Below are positions 16,623-23,899 of a DNA stretch of 26,433 nucleotides, in pieces. The stretch covers positions 1 through 26,433 of the forward strand of contig CALELI010000096.1 of NCBI GenBank assembly GCA_937902455.1, given 5' to 3'. How positions within the stretch are numbered: position 1 is the first letter of the stretch; each line of letters begins with the position of its first letter. A program made the position numbers and the translations under genes. The notes under the pieces were generated by a model, which saw nothing but the letters and a program-made list of their open reading frames with translations, did not search any database and had not been told where the DNA came from. The stretch is from an uncultured Prevotellaceae bacterium. Its GTDB lineage: Bacteria; Bacteroidota; Bacteroidia; Bacteroidales; Bacteroidaceae.

Positions 16623-17093
16623 TTAATTAAATTGCTGGTAAGTGCCGTCATCAAAGAAGATGCGGATTTCAACCACCTTCCTCTGACGCGGAGCATTCGC
16701 TGCCATCGTCGCCACGGTGGTACGGACCACATCCTCCATCGACAAGTTCTGGGAACCTGTCCGCGGAGTGCCATCATTGTGACGGTTCAGTGCCTGGCTG
16801 TCGAGGGCGGAGAAGAGTTCTGTGTCTGCCTCTGCCGAGCCGGCTTCGTCTGTGTATTCAATCTGTTGCTTAGTAGTATCTTTGTACATAGTACCAGTTC
16901 CCATGAGAACCCATTCGGGACTCAGTTCTGGGAAACCAGCGATGATTCCTCGGAGAATCGGCAGGGTAGGCTTGCTCCTCCCGCTGGTGATGTGGGAGAG
17001 AGTCGCAGGTGCAATTCCCGTACGGGCTGCAAATTCCACGTTGGTCATGCCAAGCTGATTGATGAGGAACTCGATTCGTTCTTTATCGTCCAT
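16623..17093 (-). CDS. XRE-family helix-turn-helix DNA-binding protein
   Basis: This 156-residue protein has an HTH-3 domain at about 4-60 (ERIEFLINQLGMTNVEFAAR, then TGIAPATLSHITSGRSKPTL). The recognition helix is near TLSHITSGR, and the following FPELSPEWVLMGTGTMY segment is typical of Bacteroidota single-HTH regulators. The remainder is low-complexity and then a conserved tail (RQRKVVEIRIFFDDGTYQQF) that recurs in this group and probably mediates oligomerisation. It does not resemble hybrid two-component or AraC regulators that normally control Sus-like loci, so its control of the GH43/SusCD genes is uncertain. It has its own consensus promoter and a terminator directly after the stop. Confidence 0.88.
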   Translation of the reverse strand: MDDKERIEFLINQLGMTNVEFAARTGIAPATLSHITSGRSKPTLPILRGIIAGFPELSPEWVLMGTGTMYKDTTKQQIEYTDEAGSAEADTELFSALDSQALNRHNDGTPRTGSQNLSMEDVVRTTVATMAANAPRQRKVVEIRIFFDDGTYQQFN

Positions 17094-17169
17094 AGCTATT
17101 TTCTTTCATTCATTTCTCACTGCCCGGCAAAATTCCTCGCGTATTTATTAACAAGGTGAAAAAACAGGG

Positions 17170-17200
17170 CAAAATTACCATTTTCGTTTGCGTTTACAAA
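17170..17200 (-). promoter_or_regulatory. Promoter for the XRE regulator
   Basis: Minus-strand TTTG (17200-17197), 19 bp, then TAATTTTG (17177-17170). The predicted start near 17163 leaves about a 70-nt leader to the ATG at 17093. Confidence 0.7.
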
Positions 17201-18068
17201 TGTACGGCATTTTTTCCAAACTGCAAAATATTTTTCAATTTATTTTTGTATTTCTATATTTTTTATTTGTATTTGTGAGTTTTTGTATGTAAATCCAGAG
17301 TAGGGGGACAGAATTGACAAAATTACATTATGCACAATTTCAATATTCGTGTAATCATTCATCATTTCAAGATATTTTACTGCTTTCCAATTACTTATTA
17401 ATGTATTTCTCACAAATCAGCACTTCATATAGGGGTTTTAGAGGCAAAACACAGGCATTTATTACATATACAATTCATCTATTTATTACAAGTGCTTGTT
17501 TATGTGTTATTTATCGTATAGTGTATTATTATGCATATTTGGAACTTTACATTTACACATCGCAAAATATATGAAATTTTCATTTCTGTAAATGTCGCGT
17601 GCGCCTCTACATTCCTATACCGATTTGTTCATCTTTGTCAAACAGACATCACAAACATAAATGTAAAATCTAAAAATGTAAACAAAATTAGCATTACATT
17701 TGTGAACCCGATACAGTATAAATTAGTAAATTCTGTCGTTTTTCTGGCATTTCCATACAAGGACAAAGTAAAAATCATCCAGAAAAGCCTCAGAAAGGAC
17801 TTTTTCGGATACTACACTATCAATCAAGACATTACCCTAAAAATTTCTTGTACGGACTTTTTTTGCTAAAAAATCACACAAAAAGATTTAGTGTAGAGTT
17901 TCACGGCAACAGGTTTTCTGTATTTTTACAGTAACCCTCTCCCCCACCCTATATTTCTGAGAAAAAGTTCTCATTTTTTCCCGCTATTTCGACAAAAATT
18001 CCAGACAAAAAAAGATCACCAGTAAATCCCCGTGTCCGTGAAGTTGCCACATCAGATGCGAGCGTCGG
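17201..18068. other. AT-rich stretch without a convincing gene
   Basis: About 870 bp is strongly AT-rich compared with the roughly half-GC genes around it. Open frames at 17314-17574 and 17531-17869 are made of AT-rich codons (many I, Y, F, N, K), have no recognisable domain and no consensus promoter, and overlap each other. I see no tRNA, rRNA or CRISPR repeats. Short T-tracts and a CTGTA/TACAG dyad near 17920-17933 are the only structure. It could be decayed DNA or an unrecognised RNA or binding region. Confidence 0.6.
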
Positions 18069-19103
18069 TTAGTGGAGGATGAAGAATAGCAGTTCCTTCA
18101 GGATATCGGAATCGGGAGTGTTGCCCTTGTTGACACCCTTGAGTTTCGCATCGGTCTCGCGAAGCTTCGAGATGATACGCATCGTCTTCATGGCGGAATA
18201 GTTCCGCATAGCGTCAAGATAGTCGTTGAGCTGCCATGGCTGGCGCAAGTCAAGGTAAGCCATCAGTCCCTGCTGACTCTTGTCGGGAGAATAATAAGCC
18301 TGCATGACTCCCGCAAAGAGACTGAAGAGAAGCGACACGGTCACGATAGGCGGATTGTTCTTAGGATTGTCGTTGAAATAGGCAATAATCTGGTTTGCCT
18401 TGTAGACATCCTTTTTTATTATGGCTGCACGGAGCTCCCAGTTGTTGAACTCCTTGCTGATGCCGATATTCTTCTCAATAAGGTCGGCAGTGATGACTCC
18501 CTCCCCTTCCGGCATGGTGATGCACAGCTTGTCGAGTTCGCCAGCCATCCTGCTGAGGTCGGCACCGATGTACTGCACCATTATCATCTTCGCGTCTTGT
18601 GCGATGGAACATTTCCTGCCGTTCCTGCCAGATGCGAGGTAGTCGTCTATGAAAGAAGGAAGGGCGCTGTCACGAAGTTTCGGACTCTCGAAGACCACAC
18701 CCATCTTGTCGGCCGAGGCAACGACCTTCTTGCGCTTGTCGACATTCCCGTTCTTGTAGGATATGACGAGTATGGTAGATGGAAGCGGACTCTGGACATA
18801 ATAATTCAGGTCCTCGAAATGCTGGAGATTCTGTGCCTCCTTCACCAGCACGACCTGATATTCCGACATCATGGGATAGCGCTTTGCCATGTTGATGACA
18901 TCGCCGACCTTGGTATCGTGAGTGCAGTAGACGGTCATCTGGTTGAAGCTCTTCTCGTCCTCAGTGAGCACAGTACGGTCAATGGCATCGACTATCTGAT
19001 CAATGTAGTACGACTCTTCCCCCATGAGAAGATAGACGGGAGCGAACTGTCGCTGCTCTACCGACTTAATTATTTCGTTATATGACCAGACCTTCTTTGC
19101 CAT
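18069..19103 (-). CDS. holA: DNA polymerase III subunit delta
   Basis: This 344-residue protein, from the ATG at 19103, is of normal family length. The N-terminal AAA+-like domain carries APVYLLMGEESYYIDQIVDA and the family motif VVLVKEAQNL. The middle helical lid holds FIDDYLASGRNGRKCS and IGADLSRMAGELDKLCI, typical of HolA, and the C-terminal clamp-loader collar spans about 235-344 (LLFSLFAGVMQAYYSP). It opens the beta clamp during replication as part of the tau3-delta-delta' loader. A frame extension to 19130 exists, but a -7 promoter box at 19135-19128 lies directly before that ATG, so the inner start is preferred. It is divergent from the next gene with overlapping promoters. Confidence 0.93.
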   Translation of the reverse strand: MAKKVWSYNEIIKSVEQRQFAPVYLLMGEESYYIDQIVDAIDRTVLTEDEKSFNQMTVYCTHDTKVGDVINMAKRYPMMSEYQVVLVKEAQNLQHFEDLNYYVQSPLPSTILVISYKNGNVDKRKKVVASADKMGVVFESPKLRDSALPSFIDDYLASGRNGRKCSIAQDAKMIMVQYIGADLSRMAGELDKLCITMPEGEGVITADLIEKNIGISKEFNNWELRAAIIKKDVYKANQIIAYFNDNPKNNPPIVTVSLLFSLFAGVMQAYYSPDKSQQGLMAYLDLRQPWQLNDYLDAMRNYSAMKTMRIISKLRETDAKLKGVNKGNTPDSDILKELLFFILH

Positions 19104-19125
19104 TGAATATTTTTTTGTATCTTTG
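19096..19125 (+). promoter_or_regulatory. Promoter for the HsdR-N domain gene
   Basis: TTTG (19096-19099), 18 bp, then TATCTTTG (19118-19125). Its -33 lies in the first codons of holA. A start near 19132 gives about a 46-nt leader. Confidence 0.65.
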
Positions 19126-19127
19126 CA

Positions 19128-19135
19128 CAAAGGTA
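19128..19135 (-). promoter_or_regulatory. -7 promoter box for holA
   Basis: Minus-strand TACCTTTG, with an imperfect TTTA -33 about 19 bp upstream. Only 2 bp separate it from the -7 box of the opposing promoter, so polymerase is unlikely to occupy both at once. Confidence 0.6.
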
Positions 19136-19177
19136 GTAATTTTTACTGAAACGGTAAACTAAAACAGGAACAAATTT

Positions 19178-19663
19178 ATGGATAAACTGAACTTACCCGA
19201 ATATGCAGCCGTGATTCGGGAGCACGAAGGAAAGGAACAGATATACGACCGACTCCGCAACAGGTTCGTGGCACTCACTCCAGAGGAATGGGTAAGGCAG
19301 AACTTCGTCAACTACCTCATAGAATTCAAGGGCTACCCTCCTGCCCTGATGGCTAACGAGATTCAGATATCCCTCAACGGCATGAGCCGGCGCTGCGACA
19401 GCGTGGTGTACAACCGCAGCATGCAGGCCAGGACGATAATCGAATATAAGCGCCCAACGGTAGAAATCACTCGCAAGGTATTTGAGCAGATCAGCCGCTA
19501 TAACCTGGTGATGAAGGTGGACTACCTCATCGTCAGCAACGGAATGAAGCACTACTGCTGCAAGATGAACTACGAGAGCCAGACCTTCAAATTCCTCACT
19601 GACATTCCCGAATTCAGAGACGACATCGAGACAGCACGAGAAAAAGCGAAAAACGGGAAATAA
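19178..19663 (+). CDS. HsdR N-terminal-like nuclease-fold protein
   Basis: This 161-residue stand-alone protein resembles the type I restriction HsdR N-terminal domain family (HSDR_N_2). It shows the PD-(D/E)xK pattern: Asp74 in RRCDSVVYNR, then Glu89-x-Lys91 in ARTIIEYKRP, preceded by NEIQISLNG. Residues 96-120 (EITRKVFEQISRYNLVMKVD) and YLIVSNGMKHYCCKM complete the fold. No motor domain or HsdM/HsdS partners are present, so it is not a restriction system by itself. Its divergent position next to holA is a familiar Bacteroidota arrangement and hints at a replication or repair-linked role, which is inference. Confidence 0.88.
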   Translation: MDKLNLPEYAAVIREHEGKEQIYDRLRNRFVALTPEEWVRQNFVNYLIEFKGYPPALMANEIQISLNGMSRRCDSVVYNRSMQARTIIEYKRPTVEITRKVFEQISRYNLVMKVDYLIVSNGMKHYCCKMNYESQTFKFLTDIPEFRDDIETAREKAKNGK

Positions 19664-19835
19664 GGGACAATATCACACTATTAGTCGCAGATAATTTCGT
19701 GTGTCATAGCACGGCATTTGTGCGGATAGTTCTGCGACACCGTTCTCCTTCCGCCCAGAATGATTCCAAGAACATGATGTCATAGAAAGAGTGAGTGAAT
19801 GACCTATGAAATTTTCTACGACACACGCAACAAGC

Positions 19836-19869
19836 AAAACAGGCTCACAAATATCTGTAAGCCTGTTTT
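19836..19869. terminator. Bidirectional intrinsic terminator
   Basis: AAAACAGGCT pairs perfectly with AGCCTGTTTT across a 14-base loop, with T-rich tails both ways. It separates the convergent HsdR-N gene (stop 19663) and the zinc-ribbon gene (stop 19896). Confidence 0.85.
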
Positions 19870-19895
19870 TATAATATCCGTAACGAACAAGAAAA

Positions 19896-20720
19896 TCAGT
19901 CCTGACTTTCTTCTTTTGCTCTTCTGCGACGGCGTGGTTTTTCTTCCTTTACAGGAGTGTCGAGTTTTACTCCTGCGAGTTCTGGATCGATAAGGATTCT
20001 GCCACAGTATTCGCATACGATCACCTTCTTGCGCATACGGACATCAAGTTGCTTCTGAGGAGGAATCTTTGAAAAGCATCCACCACAGGCATCACGCTGT
20101 ACATACACGATTCCGAGGCCATTCCGGCTGCTCTTGCGAATACGTTTGAAAGACATCAGAAGGCGTGGTTCTATCTGAAGCTCAAGGTCTTTGGCCTTTT
20201 CACGGAGACGTTCCTCATCGGCTTTTGTCTCTTCCACTATCTCTTCGAGTTCTTCCTGCTTGATCTGGAGGTCACGCTCACGCTCTTCAAGAGTTGCGGC
20301 ACTCTTCGCAAGAAGCTCTTCCTTTTCCTTCTCAGCCTGCTGTGACTCACGGATACGCTTGTTGCAGAGTTCAACCTCAAGTCCCTGGAACTCAATCTCC
20401 TTGTTGAGAGTATCGAACTCACGGTTGTTGCGTACATTGTCAAGCTGCTCCTTGTACTTCACGATATGAGAACTTGCCATTTCGGCCTTTGACTTGAACT
20501 CGTTGATGTTAGCACGGATGACCCTGATATCTTCCTTTGCCTTTTCAATACGAGTCTTGAGTCCTTCGATTTCGTCTTCGAGATCTTCCACTTCGAGAGG
20601 AAGTTCACCACGCAACGTACGGATGCGGTCAATCTCGGAAAGGATAGTCTGTAACTGGTAGAGGAGTTTCAGTCTGTCTTCTACCTGCATCTCTTCGGGT
20701 GCGACTTTCTTTGTTGCCAT
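19896..20720 (-). CDS. Coiled-coil C4-type zinc-ribbon protein
   Basis: This 274-residue protein has a long antiparallel coiled-coil hairpin (about 12-195, rich in E/K/R heptads) followed by a C4 zinc ribbon (ACGGCF near 210-215 and VCEYCGR about 25 residues later). The tail is basic, with RRRRR-like runs (KPRRRRRAK). This is the zf-RING_7/CT398-like family; proposed roles are in nucleic acid binding, flagellar or secretion chaperoning, none proven here. It directly follows the Nif3-like gene (76 bp) on the same strand, a conserved pairing. It carries no signal peptide and is cytoplasmic. Confidence 0.9.
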   Translation of the reverse strand: MATKKVAPEEMQVEDRLKLLYQLQTILSEIDRIRTLRGELPLEVEDLEDEIEGLKTRIEKAKEDIRVIRANINEFKSKAEMASSHIVKYKEQLDNVRNNREFDTLNKEIEFQGLEVELCNKRIRESQQAEKEKEELLAKSAATLEERERDLQIKQEELEEIVEETKADEERLREKAKDLELQIEPRLLMSFKRIRKSSRNGLGIVYVQRDACGGCFSKIPPQKQLDVRMRKKVIVCEYCGRILIDPELAGVKLDTPVKEEKPRRRRRAKEESQD

Positions 20721-20796
20721 AATTTTAATTTGCTGTTTTAGTTATCTTGTTCTTACTGTTTTCTATCTTGGCTTCGATATCATGCCCTGGAACACC

Positions 20797-21579
20797 TTAC
20801 AGGTAGTTGACAGGATTCGTCTTGCATTCCGTCTCGTAGACAGGAATATCCCGGCAACTGTCCGTGATTATCCTGCGAAGGAGCTGCACCGTGTACTGTT
20901 CCGTCTCGAAATGTCCGAGTTCCACAAGAAGTATGTCGTTTTCGTATCCAAAGAAATGATGATACGAAATCTCGCCCGTGATGAACGCGTCAGCCTTCCG
21001 GGCAATGGCATCAGACACGAGGAAGGAACCGGCACCGCCACAGAGGGCCACCGTACGGACAGACTCCCTGCAACAGTCGTTGTAGCGTGCCACTCCGGCC
21101 CTAAAAATCCGACGCACCTCTGCCACGAACTTTTCCTTCGACATAGACTCAGGCAGTTCCCCGATAATTCCGGAACCACCACTGCCGCTCACGTCAGGGA
21201 CAAGGAAACGTACATTCAGGAGTCCCATCTTCTCTGCCATCATGAAGTTCACCCCACCCTTTGCGTTGTCAAGATTGGTATGGGCGGCATAGAGAGTCAC
21301 TCCGTTCCTTATCGCCTTGCAGATGCAGCGGCCGACATAATCGTTCGTGGTAATTTTCTTCTGCGAATGGAACAGCAGGGGATGATGCGACACAATCATG
21401 TTGCAGTTCTTTCGAACGGCTTCATCAATCACTTCTTCCGTGACATCCAAACATAATAAAATACCTGAGACCTTTTCGTCCGGAACCGACTGAACTTGTA
21501 CACCGGCATTGTCAAAATCTTCCTGGAGAGCCAGTGGTGCAAATTCTTCAAGAGTATTTATAATCTCTTTTATTTGCAT
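20797..21579 (-). CDS. Nif3-like dinuclear metal-centre protein (short form)
   Basis: This 260-residue protein is of the Nif3/YbgI (GTP cyclohydrolase I type 2-like) family. Metal ligands are visible: VSHHPLLFH (His65, His66), AAHTNLDNAKGG (His100, Asp104), and the C-terminal pair in ELGHFETEQYT. Many Bacteroidota members carry a large PII-like insert and reach about 365 residues; here the stretch after GLLNVRFLVPDVSG passes straight to IIGELPESMSKEKF, so the insert is absent. The family forms hexameric rings; activity and substrate remain unclear. It heads an operon with the zinc-ribbon protein, served by a -7 box TACCTTTG just upstream of the ATG. Confidence 0.93.
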   Translation of the reverse strand: MQIKEIINTLEEFAPLALQEDFDNAGVQVQSVPDEKVSGILLCLDVTEEVIDEAVRKNCNMIVSHHPLLFHSQKKITTNDYVGRCICKAIRNGVTLYAAHTNLDNAKGGVNFMMAEKMGLLNVRFLVPDVSGSGGSGIIGELPESMSKEKFVAEVRRIFRAGVARYNDCCRESVRTVALCGGAGSFLVSDAIARKADAFITGEISYHHFFGYENDILLVELGHFETEQYTVQLLRRIITDSCRDIPVYETECKTNPVNYL

Positions 21580-21587
21580 TACGGATG

Positions 21588-21595
21588 CAAAGGTA
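21588..21595 (-). promoter_or_regulatory. -7 promoter box for the Nif3/zinc-ribbon operon
   Basis: Minus-strand TACCTTTG lies 8 bp before the ATG at 21579. There is no clear -33 TTTG, and the transcript would be nearly leaderless. Confidence 0.5.
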
Positions 21596-21730
21596 AGAAA
21601 TATTTGCGAATTTCGGATTACGAATTACGAATTTTCTATGAAAAATGGTATGTTTGGCACTATTTTTTATATAAATAATAAGGTGACAAGCGATTTTTCA
21701 CACTTTTTCTTCATTTTTTTTGCAAATTTA

Positions 21731-21762
21731 TTTGGTAGTTTCAAAAAGTCGCACTACCTTTG
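21731..21762 (+). promoter_or_regulatory. Promoter for the ABC-GntR-GIN operon
   Basis: TTTG (21731-21734), 20 bp, TACCTTTG (21755-21762): a complete consensus. Transcription would start near 21769, about 93 nt before the ATG at 21862. Confidence 0.8.
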
Positions 21763-21763
21763 C

Positions 21764-21787
21764 AGTGCCATAGTAAAGTAGTACACT
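21764..21787 (+). promoter_or_regulatory. Candidate GntR (YtrA-type) operator over the transcription start
   Basis: AGTG (21764) is mirrored by CACT (ending 21787), with a fuller right half TACACT. Spacing is close to the AGTGTA...TACACT dyads known for YtrA-type GntR repressors. It overlaps the -7 end and start point, as a repressor site should. The left half matches only 4 of 6. Confidence 0.35.
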
Positions 21788-21861
21788 ATACAAGAGTACA
21801 GCACTGACATCAGAACGGCATAAAGCGAACAATATAAAAACCATTTAAACAAACAAGAAAA

Positions 21862-22566
21862 ATGTTAGAAATCAACAACATCACATTCGGCTACAATTCA
21901 TTGAAGCCAGTCCTTCAAGGATTTTCGCTGAAGTACGAGGAGAACGGCGTCTATGGTCTGCTCGGCAAGAACGGAACAGGAAAGAGCACCCTGCTCTACC
22001 TCATCATGGGTTTGCTCCGTCCGAAATCCGGAGAAATCAAGTTTAACGGAACAGACACGAGTCTTCGCAGCACGGAGACACTGTCGGACATGTTCATCGT
22101 ACCGGAAGAATATAACCTGCCAAACATCAGGCTCAGCGAGTACATCCGTACCCTCGCCCCACTCTATCCGAGATTCAGCGAGGAGATGTTGAGAAAATGC
22201 CTTGACGGTTTCGAGATGGAACGCGGCGCAAACCTCATCTCGCTCTCCATGGGACAGAAGAAGAAGGTATATATGTGCCTTGCCCTTGCAACCAAGGCCC
22301 GTCTCCTCATGATGGACGAACCTACAAACGGGCTCGACATCCCTTCGAAGAGCCAGTTCAGGAAGGTGCTCGCAGGAAGCCTTGACGAGGACCAGACTGT
22401 AATCATCTCCACGCACCAGGTGAAAGATGTGGAGCTGTTGCTCGACCATGTCACCATGATTGACGACAACAAGGTACTGGTCAACGACAAGATAGAGAAT
22501 CTCTTCGGCGAAAATGAGAATGTTGATTTAGAAAGATTGTTTAACGAAAAATATCAAAGGTCATGA
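21862..22566 (+). CDS. ABC transporter ATP-binding protein
   Basis: This 234-residue ATPase has Walker A GKNGTGKST at 35-43, ABC signature SLSMGQKKK at 127-135 (Met in place of the usual Gly, LSGGQ-like), Walker B LLMMDEP at 148-154 and the H-loop STH at 183-185. Size and sequence fit the simple exporter ATPases of YtrB/BcrA type. It overlaps the permease gene by 4 bp (ATGA), so the two are made together. With the downstream YtrA-like GntR repressor, it probably forms an exporter induced by envelope or antibiotic stress. The substrate is unknown. Confidence 0.95.
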   Translation: MLEINNITFGYNSLKPVLQGFSLKYEENGVYGLLGKNGTGKSTLLYLIMGLLRPKSGEIKFNGTDTSLRSTETLSDMFIVPEEYNLPNIRLSEYIRTLAPLYPRFSEEMLRKCLDGFEMERGANLISLSMGQKKKVYMCLALATKARLLMMDEPTNGLDIPSKSQFRKVLAGSLDEDQTVIISTHQVKDVELLLDHVTMIDDNKVLVNDKIENLFGENENVDLERLFNEKYQRS

Positions 22567-23501
22567 AGAACTTCAACAAGACACGCTTCGGCAGTTACGG
22601 CAAGTGGGACCTTGCCATCAACAAAGGCATGTACAAGAATGCAACAATCATTATCATCTGCCTGTTCCTGGGCGTAACAATTCTCGGATTCCTCATTTCG
22701 GCCACATCCACACACGCATTTTCGCCATCCGATCCCGTAGTGAGCGCAATGATGTTCAGGACAGCGACAGTGAACGTATTTAGCTGGATGTCCAAGATTT
22801 TCACATGGTCAATGATAATCATGTCAGGATATCTCTTCCACAACATGCTGACCAAGCAGGGCAGGATAATGGAGCTGACCGTCCCAGCAACGGCACAGGA
22901 GAAATACTGCTGGCACGTACTCATCAACATCTTCGGCACAATGGCGCTCTGCCTCATCTGTATAGAAGTGTGCGACGCTATCTATGCACTACTCTCATTA
23001 TGTGTCATAGGTTCAGACGCAGTCATGTCATTCTGGTCAATCATCGTGAACCCCACAAACCTAATTACAGGCATGGTGGCAGGCAAGATCAATTTCAACG
23101 GAATGAGTCCCGAAGATATCGACATAATAAAATCCGCCATTGGAGAGTTCACACCACTCATCAGAATAGCATGGATTGCTGAAATCAACAGGATATTCTT
23201 CCTCACAGGCGTATTTGCCATCGTAAACTCAATCAAGTACAAGAACAACATCCCTGTCACCATACTCATCCTCATAATACTCGTAATCGCACTCGTCATC
23301 GCACTCATTCCTGTAATGGCATTTGCTTTCAGCCATTTATACGAGACTGGTCCCGAAGTGCTGGTACCAGAGATAATGCACAACATTCTCTATATTGTCT
23401 ACGTACTGTTCGGAACCGAGGCACTTGCCGGAATTATCTGCTGGATAATGTCATGGAAGAACTTCAAGAAGGCCCAGCTGGTGAATTCATTCAACAAATA
23501 A
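22563..23501 (+). CDS. ABC transporter membrane permease
   Basis: This 312-residue integral membrane protein has about six hydrophobic segments, near 25-48 (ATIIIICLFLGVTILGFLIS), 72-95, 120-145, 195-215, 225-250 and 270-295. It has no nucleotide-binding motifs. It starts inside the stop of the ATPase gene and ends 41 bp before the GntR ATG, so it is the matching permease. I see no close resemblance to a named permease family beyond the ABC-2-like topology. A large loop at about 160-195 lies between helices. Confidence 0.85.
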   Translation: MKNFNKTRFGSYGKWDLAINKGMYKNATIIIICLFLGVTILGFLISATSTHAFSPSDPVVSAMMFRTATVNVFSWMSKIFTWSMIIMSGYLFHNMLTKQGRIMELTVPATAQEKYCWHVLINIFGTMALCLICIEVCDAIYALLSLCVIGSDAVMSFWSIIVNPTNLITGMVAGKINFNGMSPEDIDIIKSAIGEFTPLIRIAWIAEINRIFFLTGVFAIVNSIKYKNNIPVTILILIILVIALVIALIPVMAFAFSHLYETGPEVLVPEIMHNILYIVYVLFGTEALAGIICWIMSWKNFKKAQLVNSFNK

Positions 23502-23542
23502 GGCACACACATTATTAATAAACATTAAATCTTTTGTGTTTT

Positions 23543-23899
23543 ATGACATTTAATGAAAAAAAATCCATATATTTGCAAATCGCAGACAAGATATGCGAAG
23601 ACATCCTCACTGGCGAGTACAGGGAAGACGGCAGGATCCCATCCGTAAGGGAGACAGCGGCAGAGGTGGAAGTGAACAGCAACACCGTGATGCGCACCTA
23701 CGACTACCTCCAGGGACAAGAAATCATCTACACCCAGAGAGGGCTCGGCTACTTCGTGAGTAAAGGTGCCCAGAACGCCATCAAGGAGATGCGGAAGAAC
23801 GAATTCGTGAAAGAAACCCTCCCCGAGATTGCCCACACGATGAAGACCCTTGGAATGACTCCTGAAGAAGTTATTAATTATATAAATGAACTATTATGA
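23543..23899 (+). CDS. GntR family transcriptional regulator (YtrA-like)
   Basis: This 118-residue protein begins at the ATG at 23543 (MTFNEKKSIYLQIADKICED); an extension to a TTG at 23534 is unlikely. The winged helix (about 8-72) includes the GntR motifs GRIPSVRETAAEVEVNSNTV and MRTYDYLQGQEIIYTQRGLG YFV. Only about 45 residues follow (ending EEVINYINELL), as in the short YtrA subfamily that regulates ABC operons. Its gene lies after the transporter genes and not before them, and overlaps the next gene by 4 bp. It likely represses this operon at the dyad near 21764. Confidence 0.93.
   Translation: MTFNEKKSIYLQIADKICEDILTGEYREDGRIPSVRETAAEVEVNSNTVMRTYDYLQGQEIIYTQRGLGYFVSKGAQNAIKEMRKNEFVKETLPEIAHTMKTLGMTPEEVINYINELL

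Noticed and set aside
17314..17869. Two overlapping AT-rich plus-strand frames
   Set aside because: Composition is that of random AT-rich DNA; there is no consensus promoter, domain or signal peptide.
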